From Spirochaeta isovalerica (lineage in GTDB: Bacteria; Spirochaetota; Spirochaetia; DSM-2461), in assembly GCF_014207565.1 (NCBI RefSeq), contig NZ_JACHGJ010000001.1:496001-560000 (forward strand): a stretch of DNA of 64,000 nt. Reading direction: 5' to 3'. This document shows, one piece after another, positions 41,643 through 50,394 of the stretch. Position 1 is the first letter of the stretch; each line of letters opens with the position of its first letter. A program made the translations under genes and the position numbers. The notes below the pieces were generated by a model. The model saw nothing but the letters and a program-made list of their open reading frames with translations, did not search any database and was not told the origin of the DNA.

Positions 41643-44359
41643 TTTTCTATGGGATCTCCCAGTTTCTTAGCGACTTCTTTGATAACATAAACCTCAAAAA
41701 TATCACCGACTTTAATATCTGTACAGTTTTCAAGGCTGATTCCGCACTCGTATCCTTCCCGAACCTCTTTAACATCATCTTTAAAGCGTCTGAGAGCTGA
41801 TATGCTGCCCTGGAAGATTTCTATGCCTTCTCTGTAAGAACGGATAAGACTCTTTCTCGTCACGATACCGCTCTTAACCATACAACCGGCAATTGTTCCG
41901 ATTTTGGGAACCTTGAAAGTTTCCCGGACTTCAACCTGACCGACGATCTCTTCCTTGAGTTCCGGAGCAAGCATACCTTCCATTGCACTTCTGACATCTT
42001 CAACTGCATCGTAAATGATATTGTACTTCTTGATTTCGACTTTTTCCTGATCAGCCAGAAGCTGAGCTTTGGGCGTCGGTCGTACATGAAATGCAATAAT
42101 AATAGCGTTTGAAGCAGCAGCAAGAGTAACATCATTCTCGACGACAGCACCGGCAGAAGAGTGAATACAGACAAGCCTGATCTCCGGTGTGCTGAGTTTC
42201 TCGAGAGTCTGCTTAAGGGCTTCAACTGAACCGTGAACGTCACCTTTGATGATAACTTTAAGTTCCTGAATCTCTCCGTCCTGAATGGAATCATAAAGAT
42301 TGGCAAGAGTCACTTTCTTGACATTCTGAGCTGCTTCCATTTTTTTAAGTTCCTGCCGTTTTGTACCGAACTGACGGGCGACTCTTTCGTTTTCAGTTAC
42401 CTGGAATGGATCTCCCGAATCGGGAATTCCGGTAAATCCAAGGATTTCAACAGGCATGGACGGATCGGCTTCATCGACTTTCTGTCCTCTATCGTTGAAC
42501 ATAGCCCTGACTTTTCCGGAATATATACCGGCGACAAAAGAATCTCCAATTTTCAGAGTACCTCTCTGGATCAGAACGGAAGAAACAATACCCCTGCCCT
42601 GATCGACTTTCGATTCTATTATCTTTCCTTCAGCCTTGCAGTTGAAGTTTGCTTTCAACTCCAGCATTTCCGCTTCCAGCGATATGGCATCCAGCAAATC
42701 TTCAATTCCGAGCCGTTTCAAAGCGGAAAGTTCAATAAACTGAGTCGAACCTCCCCAATCTTCCGGCATCAATTCATATTCGGAGAGCTGCTGTTTGACT
42801 CTATCAATATTCGCTTCAGGAAGATCGACTTTGTTCACAGCCACTATTATGGGAACTTTTGCATCTTTGGCATGATTGATAGCTTCTACAGTCTGAGGCA
42901 TGACTCCGTCATTGGCCGCGACCACTAGAACAACAACATCGGTTACCTGTGCACCTCTGGCTCTCATAAGTGTAAAAGCTTCATGACCGGGAGTATCGAG
43001 GAATGTTATTTTACCTTTCTCCGTATTAACAGTGTAAGCTCCGATGTGCTGTGTAATTCCTCCAAACTCATCGTCTACAACGTTAGTTTTTCGAATCGCA
43101 TCAAGCAATTTTGTTTTACCGTGGTCAACATGACCCATAACGGTAACAATAGGAGCTCTGTTTTCCAGATCTTCCTCTTTATCTGTTTCAGTTTCAATGA
43201 TGGTTTCATCATAAAGAGAAACGAGGTTAACCTTACATTTATATTCATCGGCCAGCAACGATGCCGTTTCAAAATCTATCTGCTGGTTTATAGTAACCAT
43301 CATTCCCATTTTCATCAGTTTAGATATGAGATCCGAAGCTTTGAGATTCATTTTTCTAGCGAGTTCGGAAACAGTGATGTTCTCCATCATATCGATTTCT
43401 TTGGGAACTGGATTTGTTCTGTTTATAGTTTTCTTTTTGTATTCGTAAGCCTTTTCAGATTCGTCGTGTTTCTTCTTGTTGTACTGAGGACTCTTTTTTG
43501 ACTTGAAGAATTTTTTGGAGTTAGTTTTCTTCTGATCGGCATTTTCCGGTGTAGAAGATCCTGTTCCTCCACTTCCACCAGGCCTGAAACCGCCGGGACG
43601 CTGACCGCCTCCCTGGTATCCACCGGGACGCTGACCGCCTCCCTGGTATCCACCGGGTCGCTGACCGCCTCCCTGGTATCCACCGGGTCGCTGACCGCCT
43701 CCCTGGTATCCACCGGGACGCTGACCGCCTCCCTGGTATCCGCCGGGACGCTGACCGCCTCCCTGGTATCCGCCGGGACGCTGACCGCCTCCCTGGTATC
43801 CGCCGGGACGCTGACCGCCTCCCTGGTATCCACCAGGTCGCTGACCGCCTCCCTGGTATCCGCCGGATCGTTGTCCATCGCCCTGATAACCACCGGAACG
43901 TTGACCGCCGCCCTGATAACCACCGGAACGCTGACCGCCTCCCTGATAACTACCGGAACGCTGACCGCCTCCCTGATAACCACCGGAACGCTGACCGCTG
44001 CCCTGATAACCACCGGAACGCTGACCGCCTCCCTGGTATCCACCGGAACGCTGACCGCTGCCCTGGTACCCACCCTGACGAGATGTGTTCCTGGAGGGTT
44101 CAGACTGAATAGTCGATTTCTTTGATTCATTATCTGAATCGCTGTTGTCCCCTGAAGGAGAATTGTCTTCAGAAGGAGCCTTTTTGGCTACGACCTTTGG
44201 AGTTCTCCTTTTAACAACAACTTTTTTTGGAGCAGTTCCGGAAGAACTAACAACAACTCTTTTCTTTTTCACATGAGAATCAGCAGATGAATCTTCTGAT
44301 TTCGCATGCTTAATGAGTGTTGCTTTAGCTTTCTGATTTTTTTCCTGATCTTCTGGCAT
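41639..44359 (-). CDS. infB: Translation initiation factor IF-2 with Gly/Gln/Arg tandem-repeat N-domain
   Basis: 906 residues. The C-terminal 590 or so are standard IF2: the helical IF2N motif (ITVSELARKMNLKASDLISKLM), the G domain with GHVDHGKTKLLD, DTPGHEAF and NKVD, then domains II-IV (EGIEIFQGSISALRRFKDDVKEVREGYECGI). It places initiator tRNA on the ribosome. The N-terminal region is unusual: a Lys/Ser-rich start, then sixteen 10-residue repeats of type GGYQGGGQR(P/S) encoded by 30-bp repeats at 43591-44070, and a basic linker. The gene lies 12 nt after nusA. Confidence 0.96.
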   Translation of the reverse strand: MPEDQEKNQKAKATLIKHAKSEDSSADSHVKKKRVVVSSSGTAPKKVVVKRRTPKVVAKKAPSEDNSPSGDNSDSDNESKKSTIQSEPSRNTSRQGGYQGSGQRSGGYQGGGQRSGGYQGSGQRSGGYQGGGQRSGSYQGGGQRSGGYQGGGQRSGGYQGDGQRSGGYQGGGQRPGGYQGGGQRPGGYQGGGQRPGGYQGGGQRPGGYQGGGQRPGGYQGGGQRPGGYQGGGQRPGGYQGGGQRPGGYQGGGQRPGGFRPGGSGGTGSSTPENADQKKTNSKKFFKSKKSPQYNKKKHDESEKAYEYKKKTINRTNPVPKEIDMMENITVSELARKMNLKASDLISKLMKMGMMVTINQQIDFETASLLADEYKCKVNLVSLYDETIIETETDKEEDLENRAPIVTVMGHVDHGKTKLLDAIRKTNVVDDEFGGITQHIGAYTVNTEKGKITFLDTPGHEAFTLMRARGAQVTDVVVLVVAANDGVMPQTVEAINHAKDAKVPIIVAVNKVDLPEANIDRVKQQLSEYELMPEDWGGSTQFIELSALKRLGIEDLLDAISLEAEMLELKANFNCKAEGKIIESKVDQGRGIVSSVLIQRGTLKIGDSFVAGIYSGKVRAMFNDRGQKVDEADPSMPVEILGFTGIPDSGDPFQVTENERVARQFGTKRQELKKMEAAQNVKKVTLANLYDSIQDGEIQELKVIIKGDVHGSVEALKQTLEKLSTPEIRLVCIHSSAGAVVENDVTLAAASNAIIIAFHVRPTPKAQLLADQEKVEIKKYNIIYDAVEDVRSAMEGMLAPELKEEIVGQVEVRETFKVPKIGTIAGCMVKSGIVTRKSLIRSYREGIEIFQGSISALRRFKDDVKEVREGYECGISLENCTDIKVGDIFEVYVIKEVAKKLGDPIEK
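43591..44070 (-). repeat. Sixteen tandem 30-bp repeats inside infB
   Basis: The 480-bp block consists of sixteen in-frame 30-bp units. The nine nearest the GTPase domain encode GGYQGGGQRP and are nearly identical in DNA; the seven nearer the N-terminus encode GGYQG(G/S/D)GQRS and differ more. The near identity of the first group points to recent expansion by slippage or recombination, so copy number may vary among strains. Confidence 0.95.
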
Positions 44360-44371
44360 ACACCACCTTTA

Positions 44372-45856
44372 TTACTGTGAATCCTCTTCGGATTCATCTT
44401 CTTCAATTTCAAAACTGATTCCTATTCCGCAATTCGGACAGGATGTCATATCCACTGTTATAGAGGAGCCACATTCAGGACACTCGTATTCTTCCACTTC
44501 CTCTGTAACAAACTCTTCTTCGTCTTCTACATCATCTTCTTCATCAGAATCTTCTGATTCAACGATTTCTACATTTTCTTCAATGATACTGTTTATGGTA
44601 TCAATGTCTTCATCCGTCAAACCATCAAGACCATGAAGTTCTTCAATTTTCATTGATACAAGAGTCTCGATAAGTTCGATTCCGTTTTCCTTCAAGAGAG
44701 CAACCAATCTCTCGGAAATACCCGGAAGCTCGGCAATACTTGATATTTCTTCAATCTCTTCATTGCCGAAGATTTCCGATGCCATACGAGAAGCTTCCGG
44801 TGAAATATCCATTTCATCACGCTGCTCTTCTGTCTTAACATCGATATTCCAGTCTACCAGCCTATTGGCGAGTCTGACATTCAACCCCTGCTTTCCGATA
44901 GCCAGAGATAACTGATCTTCAGGAACAATCGCGAGAGCATGCTTCTTCTCATAATCGAGAACAAGAACTTCTGAAACATGAGCTGGTGAAAGTGCATTCT
45001 TAATGAACTCTGCTTCGTTAGTATCATATTTAAGAATATCAATTTTCTCGCCTTCCAGCTCTCTTACGATTGACTGGATACGAACACCTTTCAGACCGAC
45101 ACAAGCTCCCACAGGATCTATATCAGATTTTTTAGTGCTTACAGCTATTTTCGTTCTGTATCCCGGTTCACGTACGACCCTGTCGATATTGACAATCCCA
45201 TCATATATTTCCGGAACTTCAAGTTCAAATATCTTTTTAACGAAATCAGTATGTGTCCTGGTCAGAACAATCTGAAGCCCTGATGAAGTTTTATTAACTT
45301 CGCTGATCATGGCTTTGATCCGGTCTCCAGCTCTATACACTTCCCGGGGCGACTGAAAGCGCCTTGGAAGAATAGCTTCGGTTTTTCCTATATCGACAAA
45401 GATATTCTGGTTTCTCTGACGCTGGAAATATCCGATGATGATTTCTCCGATTTTGTCTTTATACTCGGAATACATAGTGTTTTTCTGAATCTCACGAAGA
45501 TCCTGACGAGCCCTCTGTTTCGCGCTCTGGACGGAACCGCGATCAAACTCGCGCTTATCCACTTTTATGAGTATTTCGTCTCCGATCTCACTTTCATCAT
45601 TAAGAAGCTTTGCTTCCTCCAGGATGATTTCAGATACCGGGTCATAATGATCATCTTCGGCGACTATCATCTTCTTGGCATAAACTTCAACATCGCTCAT
45701 GTCTTCGCTGAAACGGACAACCGCATTATCCGATGTTCCGAACTTTCTTTTATAGGCTGCAAGGAGAAAATCCTCAATTGTTTTTAAAACAAGCTCTTCC
45801 GAAATACCTCTTTCCTGCTGTAGTAACTTTATTGCCTCTGCAAAATCAGAAGTCAT
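44372..45856 (-). CDS. nusA: Transcription termination/antitermination protein NusA with C-terminal zinc ribbon
   Basis: 494 residues: N-terminal RNA-polymerase-binding domain (1-125), S1 (about 130-200), two KH domains (GACVGLKGVRIQSIVRELEGEKIDI and LAIGKQGLNVRLANRLV), a helix-hairpin-helix-type acidic repeat (about 365-425), then a very acidic stretch and a zinc ribbon with Cys459, Cys462, Cys473 and Cys476. The zinc ribbon is not part of the usual E. coli or Bacillus NusA. NusA controls pausing, termination and antitermination. The ATG overlaps the rimP stop by 4 nt. Confidence 0.94.
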   Translation of the reverse strand: MTSDFAEAIKLLQQERGISEELVLKTIEDFLLAAYKRKFGTSDNAVVRFSEDMSDVEVYAKKMIVAEDDHYDPVSEIILEEAKLLNDESEIGDEILIKVDKREFDRGSVQSAKQRARQDLREIQKNTMYSEYKDKIGEIIIGYFQRQRNQNIFVDIGKTEAILPRRFQSPREVYRAGDRIKAMISEVNKTSSGLQIVLTRTHTDFVKKIFELEVPEIYDGIVNIDRVVREPGYRTKIAVSTKKSDIDPVGACVGLKGVRIQSIVRELEGEKIDILKYDTNEAEFIKNALSPAHVSEVLVLDYEKKHALAIVPEDQLSLAIGKQGLNVRLANRLVDWNIDVKTEEQRDEMDISPEASRMASEIFGNEEIEEISSIAELPGISERLVALLKENGIELIETLVSMKIEELHGLDGLTDEDIDTINSIIEENVEIVESEDSDEEDDVEDEEEFVTEEVEEYECPECGSSITVDMTSCPNCGIGISFEIEEDESEEDSQ

Positions 45857-46314
45857 GATTTTTGGACCTCCCTCAAATAATCCAATTTACATTTATGGAT
45901 ATCGCTGTATTTTATCTTCTTCGCGACGCCTTCTATCACAACTGTGACTTCATCATTTTCCGTTGATTCAATCAATCCCAGGTCCCAATCATTGTGACCG
46001 CTGTGCATGATTTTCACAGCCCGACCTTTAAAGATTTCAAACTCTCGCGCATCTTTAAAACTGCGTTCGATACCCGGTGAAGAGACTTCGAGATAGACAT
46101 CGAAGCTATCATAAATAACTTCCAGCCGGGGAAATACAGTCTTGTGGACGGTGGAACAATCTTCTATTTTGACACCTTCCGGGCTGTTTATTACCATGTT
46201 TATTTTCAATCTGTTTCTATTAGTCGAAGAATTCATTTCTACAACCGAGAACCCCAGATTGTTTACAATAGCTTCAACATCTTCCAGAAGTTTATTGTCC
46301 GATTCTTTTTTCAA
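45853..46314 (-). CDS. rimP: Ribosome maturation factor RimP
   Basis: 153 residues, two small domains; the pattern INSPEGVKIEDCSTVHKTVFPRL and LEVSSPGIERSFKDAREFEIFKGRAVKI is characteristic (VSSPGxxRPL box). It helps 30S subunit assembly. The start is TTG at 46314, with AGGCGGAG close upstream; no ATG or GTG gives a normal N-terminus. It is the first gene of the rimP-nusA-infB-rbfA-truB operon, downstream of a promoter and a leader hairpin. Confidence 0.9.
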   Translation of the reverse strand: MKKESDNKLLEDVEAIVNNLGFSVVEMNSSTNRNRLKINMVINSPEGVKIEDCSTVHKTVFPRLEVIYDSFDVYLEVSSPGIERSFKDAREFEIFKGRAVKIMHSGHNDWDLGLIESTENDEVTVVIEGVAKKIKYSDIHKCKLDYLREVQKS

Positions 46315-46366
46315 AACTCCGCCTGACTTCTTTTCAGTTTACTTAGCTACTTTTCGAGCCGCATAC

Positions 46367-46394
46367 AAAAAAAGAGCCGCCAATAGGGACTCTT
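46367..46394 (-). terminator. Leader hairpin with U tract before rimP (possible attenuator)
   Basis: On the minus strand 46390-46394 and 46387-46388 pair with 46372-46378 (7 bp with one bulged base), followed by seven T residues. It lies about 25 nt downstream of the inferred rimP transcription start, so it could attenuate the operon or end read-through from comF. Confidence 0.5.
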
Positions 46395-46424
46395 AATAAA
46401 GAAGTACAATATTAATGTAATTAG

Positions 46425-46453
46425 AATTTATCAGGGAAAGGAAACATTGTCAA
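46425..46453 (-). promoter_or_regulatory. Promoter of the rimP-nusA-infB operon
   Basis: On the minus strand a perfect TTGACA (46448-46453), 17-nt spacer and TAAATT (46425-46430) lie just after the comF stop codon. The rest of the 46315-46459 gap holds the leader hairpin and the rimP ribosome-binding site. Confidence 0.68.
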
Positions 46454-46459
46454 CTGTCT

Positions 46460-47137
46460 TCAATCAACTGCTACTGTCAGAGAAACTACCCGAGAGGCGC
46501 CATTTTTCTTTAAAACAGAGGAACACTCATCAGCTGTGGCCCCTGTTGTAAATACATCGTCGATCAGGAGAATATTTTTTTCCTGTATTAAAGATGCGCC
46601 ATTCAATGTGCAATGGATTTTACCTTTCAGATTTTTTTTCCTGTCTTCCAGGGATAACATTTTCTGACCGGTGGCTGACTTCTTTTTCAGGACTTGAACA
46701 ACCTTAAACCGATTTGTTTTCTTTAGAACTCCGCAGATCTGTTCTACCTGATCCCAGCCTTTCTTTCGTTTTTTTGCCGCAGATGCCGGTGATGCCACGA
46801 TCAGATAATCTGCATATCCATTATTTGTTATAATTCGAGCGAAAAGCTCTGAATAGAGCCAGGCTATGGACCGGCAATTTTCAAATTTATACAGATACAG
46901 TAGATCTTTTGCTTTCCCTTTATATTCAAAGAGGGAAATATTCTTTTCGAAGGAATAATTCGTTAATCGGCAACGTAAACATTCTCCGTTTTCGGACAGG
47001 AGAGGTGAACCGCATATCCTGCATGAGGGGTCTTCGATCAGAGGGATTTTATTAATACAACTTAAACATACATGGGATCTTTGATTTGTTTCTCTTCCAC
47101 ATAAAATACATCTTTTCAGTATTTCTATCTTAATCAC
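46460..47137 (-). CDS. ComF-family phosphoribosyltransferase-like protein
   Basis: 225 residues. Two Cys pairs near the start (CILCGR..CLSC and CRICG..CLRC) form zinc-finger-like motifs, followed by a phosphoribosyltransferase domain with the PRPP loop ILLIDDVFTTGATADECSSVL. Relatives (ComF, GntX) are needed for DNA uptake or use of DNA as nutrient, though the reaction is not known. It follows mutS by 32 nt on the same strand; no other competence genes are in the window. Confidence 0.88.
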   Translation of the reverse strand: MIKIEILKRCILCGRETNQRSHVCLSCINKIPLIEDPSCRICGSPLLSENGECLRCRLTNYSFEKNISLFEYKGKAKDLLYLYKFENCRSIAWLYSELFARIITNNGYADYLIVASPASAAKKRKKGWDQVEQICGVLKKTNRFKVVQVLKKKSATGQKMLSLEDRKKNLKGKIHCTLNGASLIQEKNILLIDDVFTTGATADECSSVLKKNGASRVVSLTVAVD

Positions 47138-47169
47138 ATATCAATAACAGAAAAGGATTTTAATTTGCT

Positions 47170-49746
47170 TCAATTCCCGAGTATTTTTTTCCAGGAATCG
47201 AGTTTATTAAGAGCCTCCAGGGGTGTCATGTTATTTATATCCATGCCTCTGATTTCATCGACGATCACTTCTGAATCATCAAAGAGGAAAGAATCCTGCT
47301 CCTGTTTTTTTTCAGGGATCTGAATTTCCCCCCCATCATTCAATCGCGATTCGAGATATGCCAGAATTGAGCGGGACCTCGAAATAATAGAATGGGGAAG
47401 ACCAGCCAGACCTGCAACATGAATACCATAGGAATTGTTAGACGGACCTTCCTTCACTCGTTTGAGAAAAAGAATCTCTCCTTTGTTTTCTCTGACGTCC
47501 ATTGAAAGATTAAACATTTTTTTATGATTCATATGACACAATTCATGGTAATGGGTAGCAAAGAGCGTTTTGGCTCCTATGTCTTCCATCAGGAATTCAG
47601 AAACACCCCAGGCTATAGAAAGACCGTCATTTGTACTGGTTCCGCGGCCGACTTCATCCATAATAATCAAGCTGTCTTTTGTAGCGGTTCGCAGGATGTT
47701 GGCCGTTTCGTTCATTTCGACAAGAAATGTCGATTCCCCCCTGGCCAGATTGTCAGAGGCTCCTACACGGCAGAAGATTTTATCGACAATTCCGATTTCG
47801 CTACCGGAAGCAGCGGGAATGAATGACCCCGACTGCGCCATGAGTACGATAAGGGCAATCTGTCTCAAATAAGTCGATTTACCAGCCATATTGGGACCTG
47901 TGATAAGTGCGAAGGATTTATCATCGCTTGTGAAATCAATTCCGTTTGCAACAAACTCTCCCGCCGGAAGATGGGCTTCGACAACCGGGTGCCTGCCTTC
48001 GCTTATATAAATCCTCCCTGATTCATTAAGTACTGGACGGGTATATCCTCGTATAGTAGCGCCGTAGGCAAATGACTGAAGACAGTCAATCTCTGCTATT
48101 TCTGAACAGACTTCAAGAAGTATATCCAGTTTTTCTCCTACCTGTTTTCTGATACCGAAAAATATTTCTTTTTCAATTTCAATAATCTTTTCCGAAGAAT
48201 TATTAATTTCTGTTTCAAGAGAGATAAGTTTATCAGTCGTGAAGCGTTCAGCATTAACAAGAGACTGCCTTCTGATATAATGCTCAGGTACTTGTGACAG
48301 CTGTCCTTTTGAAATTTCAAAAAAGTAGCCGATGATTTTATTGTACTTGATCTTTAAGTTCCCAATACCGGTTGAGTCTTTTTCATTCTGAAGATATTCA
48401 TCAAGTATGGAGCGGCTGTTTTTTTTGATATTCCGCAAATTATCCACCTTTTCATCATATCCCTGACGTATCAAACGACCTTCGGTGAAAAGAATGGAGG
48501 GATCCTCCATAATGGATACATCAAGTAATTCATATAGGGAAGAAATCTCTTTCATTCCTTCGGCAGAGAGTATCGATATATCGTCATCGGGAATCTGTTG
48601 AAGTAACGCTTCAACTTCCATCATATTCAAAAGGGATTGCTTAACGGCTATTAAATCTTTTGCATGAGCTTTTTCCATGGCTATGCGGGCGGAAAGCCTT
48701 TCGAGATCCAGAATGCCTCCCAATAGATCTCGTAAATCCGAAAGAAGGGCCTGTTCTTTATACAAAAGGGAAACTTTATCGAGTCTGTAATCGATTTCAA
48801 TCTTATTATTCAGCGGTTTTAACAGCCAGTGTTTAAGCTTTCGCGCACCCATTGCCGTTCTTGTATAATCCAGAACATCTATAAGAGTAAAAGAACTGCT
48901 GTTGTCCTGCATATTTCTGATAATTTCCAGATTCTTTTGAGTAGCCTCATCGAGACTGACAAAATCCTGCTCTCTATAGCTGGCCAGATGGCGGATATGG
49001 GAAAGCAGACTTTTTGAAGTGTCCTCCACATATTCAATAATAACTCCAGCGGAAAGAAGCTCTGCATCGTTATCAGAAAAACCGAACCCTTTCATGCTGG
49101 CAACCTTAAAATGCCTTTCAAGTTTCAAACGGCTGGAGTCAATATCGTAGCTCCAGTCCGGATAGCGGTTTATGACTGCTTGAGTCTGGCTCAGGATTCT
49201 GTCTATCTGATCATCAAGCATCGATTCCTGAACAATAATTTCCCTGGGGGAAATTCGCATCAATTCTTTTTTCAGTTTCTCGTTTTTTTCTGTCCACCCG
49301 ATTTTAGTCGTGAGAAATTCACCTGTTGAAAGATCAATATAGGCGATGGACAGTTCTTTTCCCGAACGCCCGAGAGCGGCCAGATAGTTGTTCGATCCTT
49401 TGTCGAGAAAATCTTCATCAATGACAGTTCCTGGTGTAATTATTTCTACGACATCTCTTTCGGCAATCCCTTTCCCCCCTTTTGGGAGTGAGATCTGTTC
49501 GCATATGGCTATTTTTTTTCCGGCTTTCAACAGCCGGCCTATATAATTCTGTGATGCATGATATGGAATACCACACATGGGGATTCCGTGTCTTTTTGTC
49601 AATGTAAGGTTTAAGAGGCGACTGACTTCAACAGCATCGCTCTTAAACATTTCATAAAAATCTCCCATCCGGAAAAAAAGAACCGAATCGCGGTTTTTTT
49701 CTTTTATAGACAGATACTGTTTCATCATCGGGGTGTTTTCAGACAT
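47170..49746 (-). CDS. mutS: DNA mismatch repair protein MutS
   Basis: 858 residues from ATG 49746, giving the usual MSENTPMMKQYLSIK start with the mismatch-contacting Phe-x-Glu in MGDFYEMF. Later parts are the connector, lever and clamp domains, the ATPase with Walker A GPNMAGKSTYLRQ, Walker B LIIMDEVGRGTSTNDGLS, and a C-terminal helical tail. It recognises mispairs and recruits MutL. A TTG 15 nt upstream extends the frame but is part of a TATAAT box. No Shine-Dalgarno sequence is present. It is expressed from its own promoter after the skp terminator. Confidence 0.96.
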   Translation of the reverse strand: MSENTPMMKQYLSIKEKNRDSVLFFRMGDFYEMFKSDAVEVSRLLNLTLTKRHGIPMCGIPYHASQNYIGRLLKAGKKIAICEQISLPKGGKGIAERDVVEIITPGTVIDEDFLDKGSNNYLAALGRSGKELSIAYIDLSTGEFLTTKIGWTEKNEKLKKELMRISPREIIVQESMLDDQIDRILSQTQAVINRYPDWSYDIDSSRLKLERHFKVASMKGFGFSDNDAELLSAGVIIEYVEDTSKSLLSHIRHLASYREQDFVSLDEATQKNLEIIRNMQDNSSSFTLIDVLDYTRTAMGARKLKHWLLKPLNNKIEIDYRLDKVSLLYKEQALLSDLRDLLGGILDLERLSARIAMEKAHAKDLIAVKQSLLNMMEVEALLQQIPDDDISILSAEGMKEISSLYELLDVSIMEDPSILFTEGRLIRQGYDEKVDNLRNIKKNSRSILDEYLQNEKDSTGIGNLKIKYNKIIGYFFEISKGQLSQVPEHYIRRQSLVNAERFTTDKLISLETEINNSSEKIIEIEKEIFFGIRKQVGEKLDILLEVCSEIAEIDCLQSFAYGATIRGYTRPVLNESGRIYISEGRHPVVEAHLPAGEFVANGIDFTSDDKSFALITGPNMAGKSTYLRQIALIVLMAQSGSFIPAASGSEIGIVDKIFCRVGASDNLARGESTFLVEMNETANILRTATKDSLIIMDEVGRGTSTNDGLSIAWGVSEFLMEDIGAKTLFATHYHELCHMNHKKMFNLSMDVRENKGEILFLKRVKEGPSNNSYGIHVAGLAGLPHSIISRSRSILAYLESRLNDGGEIQIPEKKQEQDSFLFDDSEVIVDEIRGMDINNMTPLEALNKLDSWKKILGN

Positions 49747-49752
49747 AAAGCG

Positions 49753-49781
49753 ATTATACAAAAAAACCCCGCATCTATAAA
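49753..49781 (-). promoter_or_regulatory. mutS promoter, apparently leaderless
   Basis: On the minus strand a perfect TATAAT (49753-49758) ends 6 nt before the mutS ATG; 17 nt upstream is TTTATA (49776-49781), a 4/6 match to -35, lying in the loop of the preceding terminator hairpin. With the usual spacing, transcription would start at or next to the ATG. Confidence 0.5.
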
Positions 49782-49790
49782 GCGGGGTTT
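49760..49790 (-). terminator. Terminator of tamB-bamA-skp
   Basis: A perfect 9-bp stem (49764-49772 with 49782-49790) with a 9-nt loop is followed on the minus strand by seven T residues, 20 nt after the skp stop codon. The mutS promoter elements overlap it. Confidence 0.88.
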
Positions 49791-49809
49791 GAACATTCTT
49801 TAACTGTTA

Positions 49810-50337
49810 TCAGTTGAGAGACTGAAGTCTTTCCAGAACCATATTGGTTATATCAACTTCTTCATTACTCCAGATAAGACCGGGCGTTGAATAATCCAGA
49901 ACGATAGAGCAACCCTGACTTAAAGCAACAAATTCTATAACTTCAAGAAGCTGCTGTGAAAAATCGGTGCTCTGCGTCAGGTTTTTCTGTCTTTCGGCGA
50001 GCTGATTGTTTTTTGTCCTGTAGTAATCCTGCATATACTGCTTCTTATTGAAAATGATATTATCCAGTCTCAATGCCTCGGATTCATCTCCTCTGTTTTC
50101 CGCAGTGAGTTTTCGCTCTTCATACATCTTGATTTCATCATTGAGCCTGACGAGTTCCTGCTGAATCTCTTCTTTCATATCTTCAAGCTCCCGCATCCCT
50201 TTGGATTCGGCATAAAAAATCTGAAGGATTCTCGTTCTATCGATAACTCCGACCTTGGTGATCTGTGATGCAATCAGATTCCCGCCTAAAACAAGAATCA
50301 GAAAAAATGAAATCAACAATGTTTTATTAGTACTCAT
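49810..50337 (-). CDS. OmpH/Skp-family periplasmic chaperone
   Basis: 175 residues: signal peptide at about 1-24 (LLISFFLILVLGGNLIASQ), a beta start KVGVIDRTRILQIF, a long alpha-helical coiled coil at about 45-120 (Lys/Glu-rich) and a final small beta segment (GCSIVLDYSTPGLIWSNEEVDITNMVLERL), the exact layout of Skp. Trimeric Skp holds unfolded outer-membrane proteins in the periplasm. It follows bamA by 57 nt, the classical order. Confidence 0.88.
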   Translation of the reverse strand: MSTNKTLLISFFLILVLGGNLIASQITKVGVIDRTRILQIFYAESKGMRELEDMKEEIQQELVRLNDEIKMYEERKLTAENRGDESEALRLDNIIFNKKQYMQDYYRTKNNQLAERQKNLTQSTDFSQQLLEVIEFVALSQGCSIVLDYSTPGLIWSNEEVDITNMVLERLQSLN

Positions 50338-50394
50338 ATTGTCTCCTGTTGAATTAGACCCTATCCGGAAGAACCGGACAGGGATGATTTTTTC

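Noticed and set aside
43591-44070. Regular 30-bp repeats that could suggest a CRISPR array
   Set aside because: The units are directly tandem with no spacers and keep the IF2 reading frame through the whole block; no cas genes are nearby.
43423-44130. Long open frames in the other frames of the repeat block on both strands
   Set aside because: A 30-bp repeat keeps all frames open by chance; these overlap the certain infB gene and have no ribosome-binding sites or family resemblance.
50359-50383. Hairpin between bamA and the skp-like gene as a terminator
   Set aside because: The 10-bp stem has one mismatch and its T tract is on the wrong strand for these genes, so it does not end the bamA transcript.
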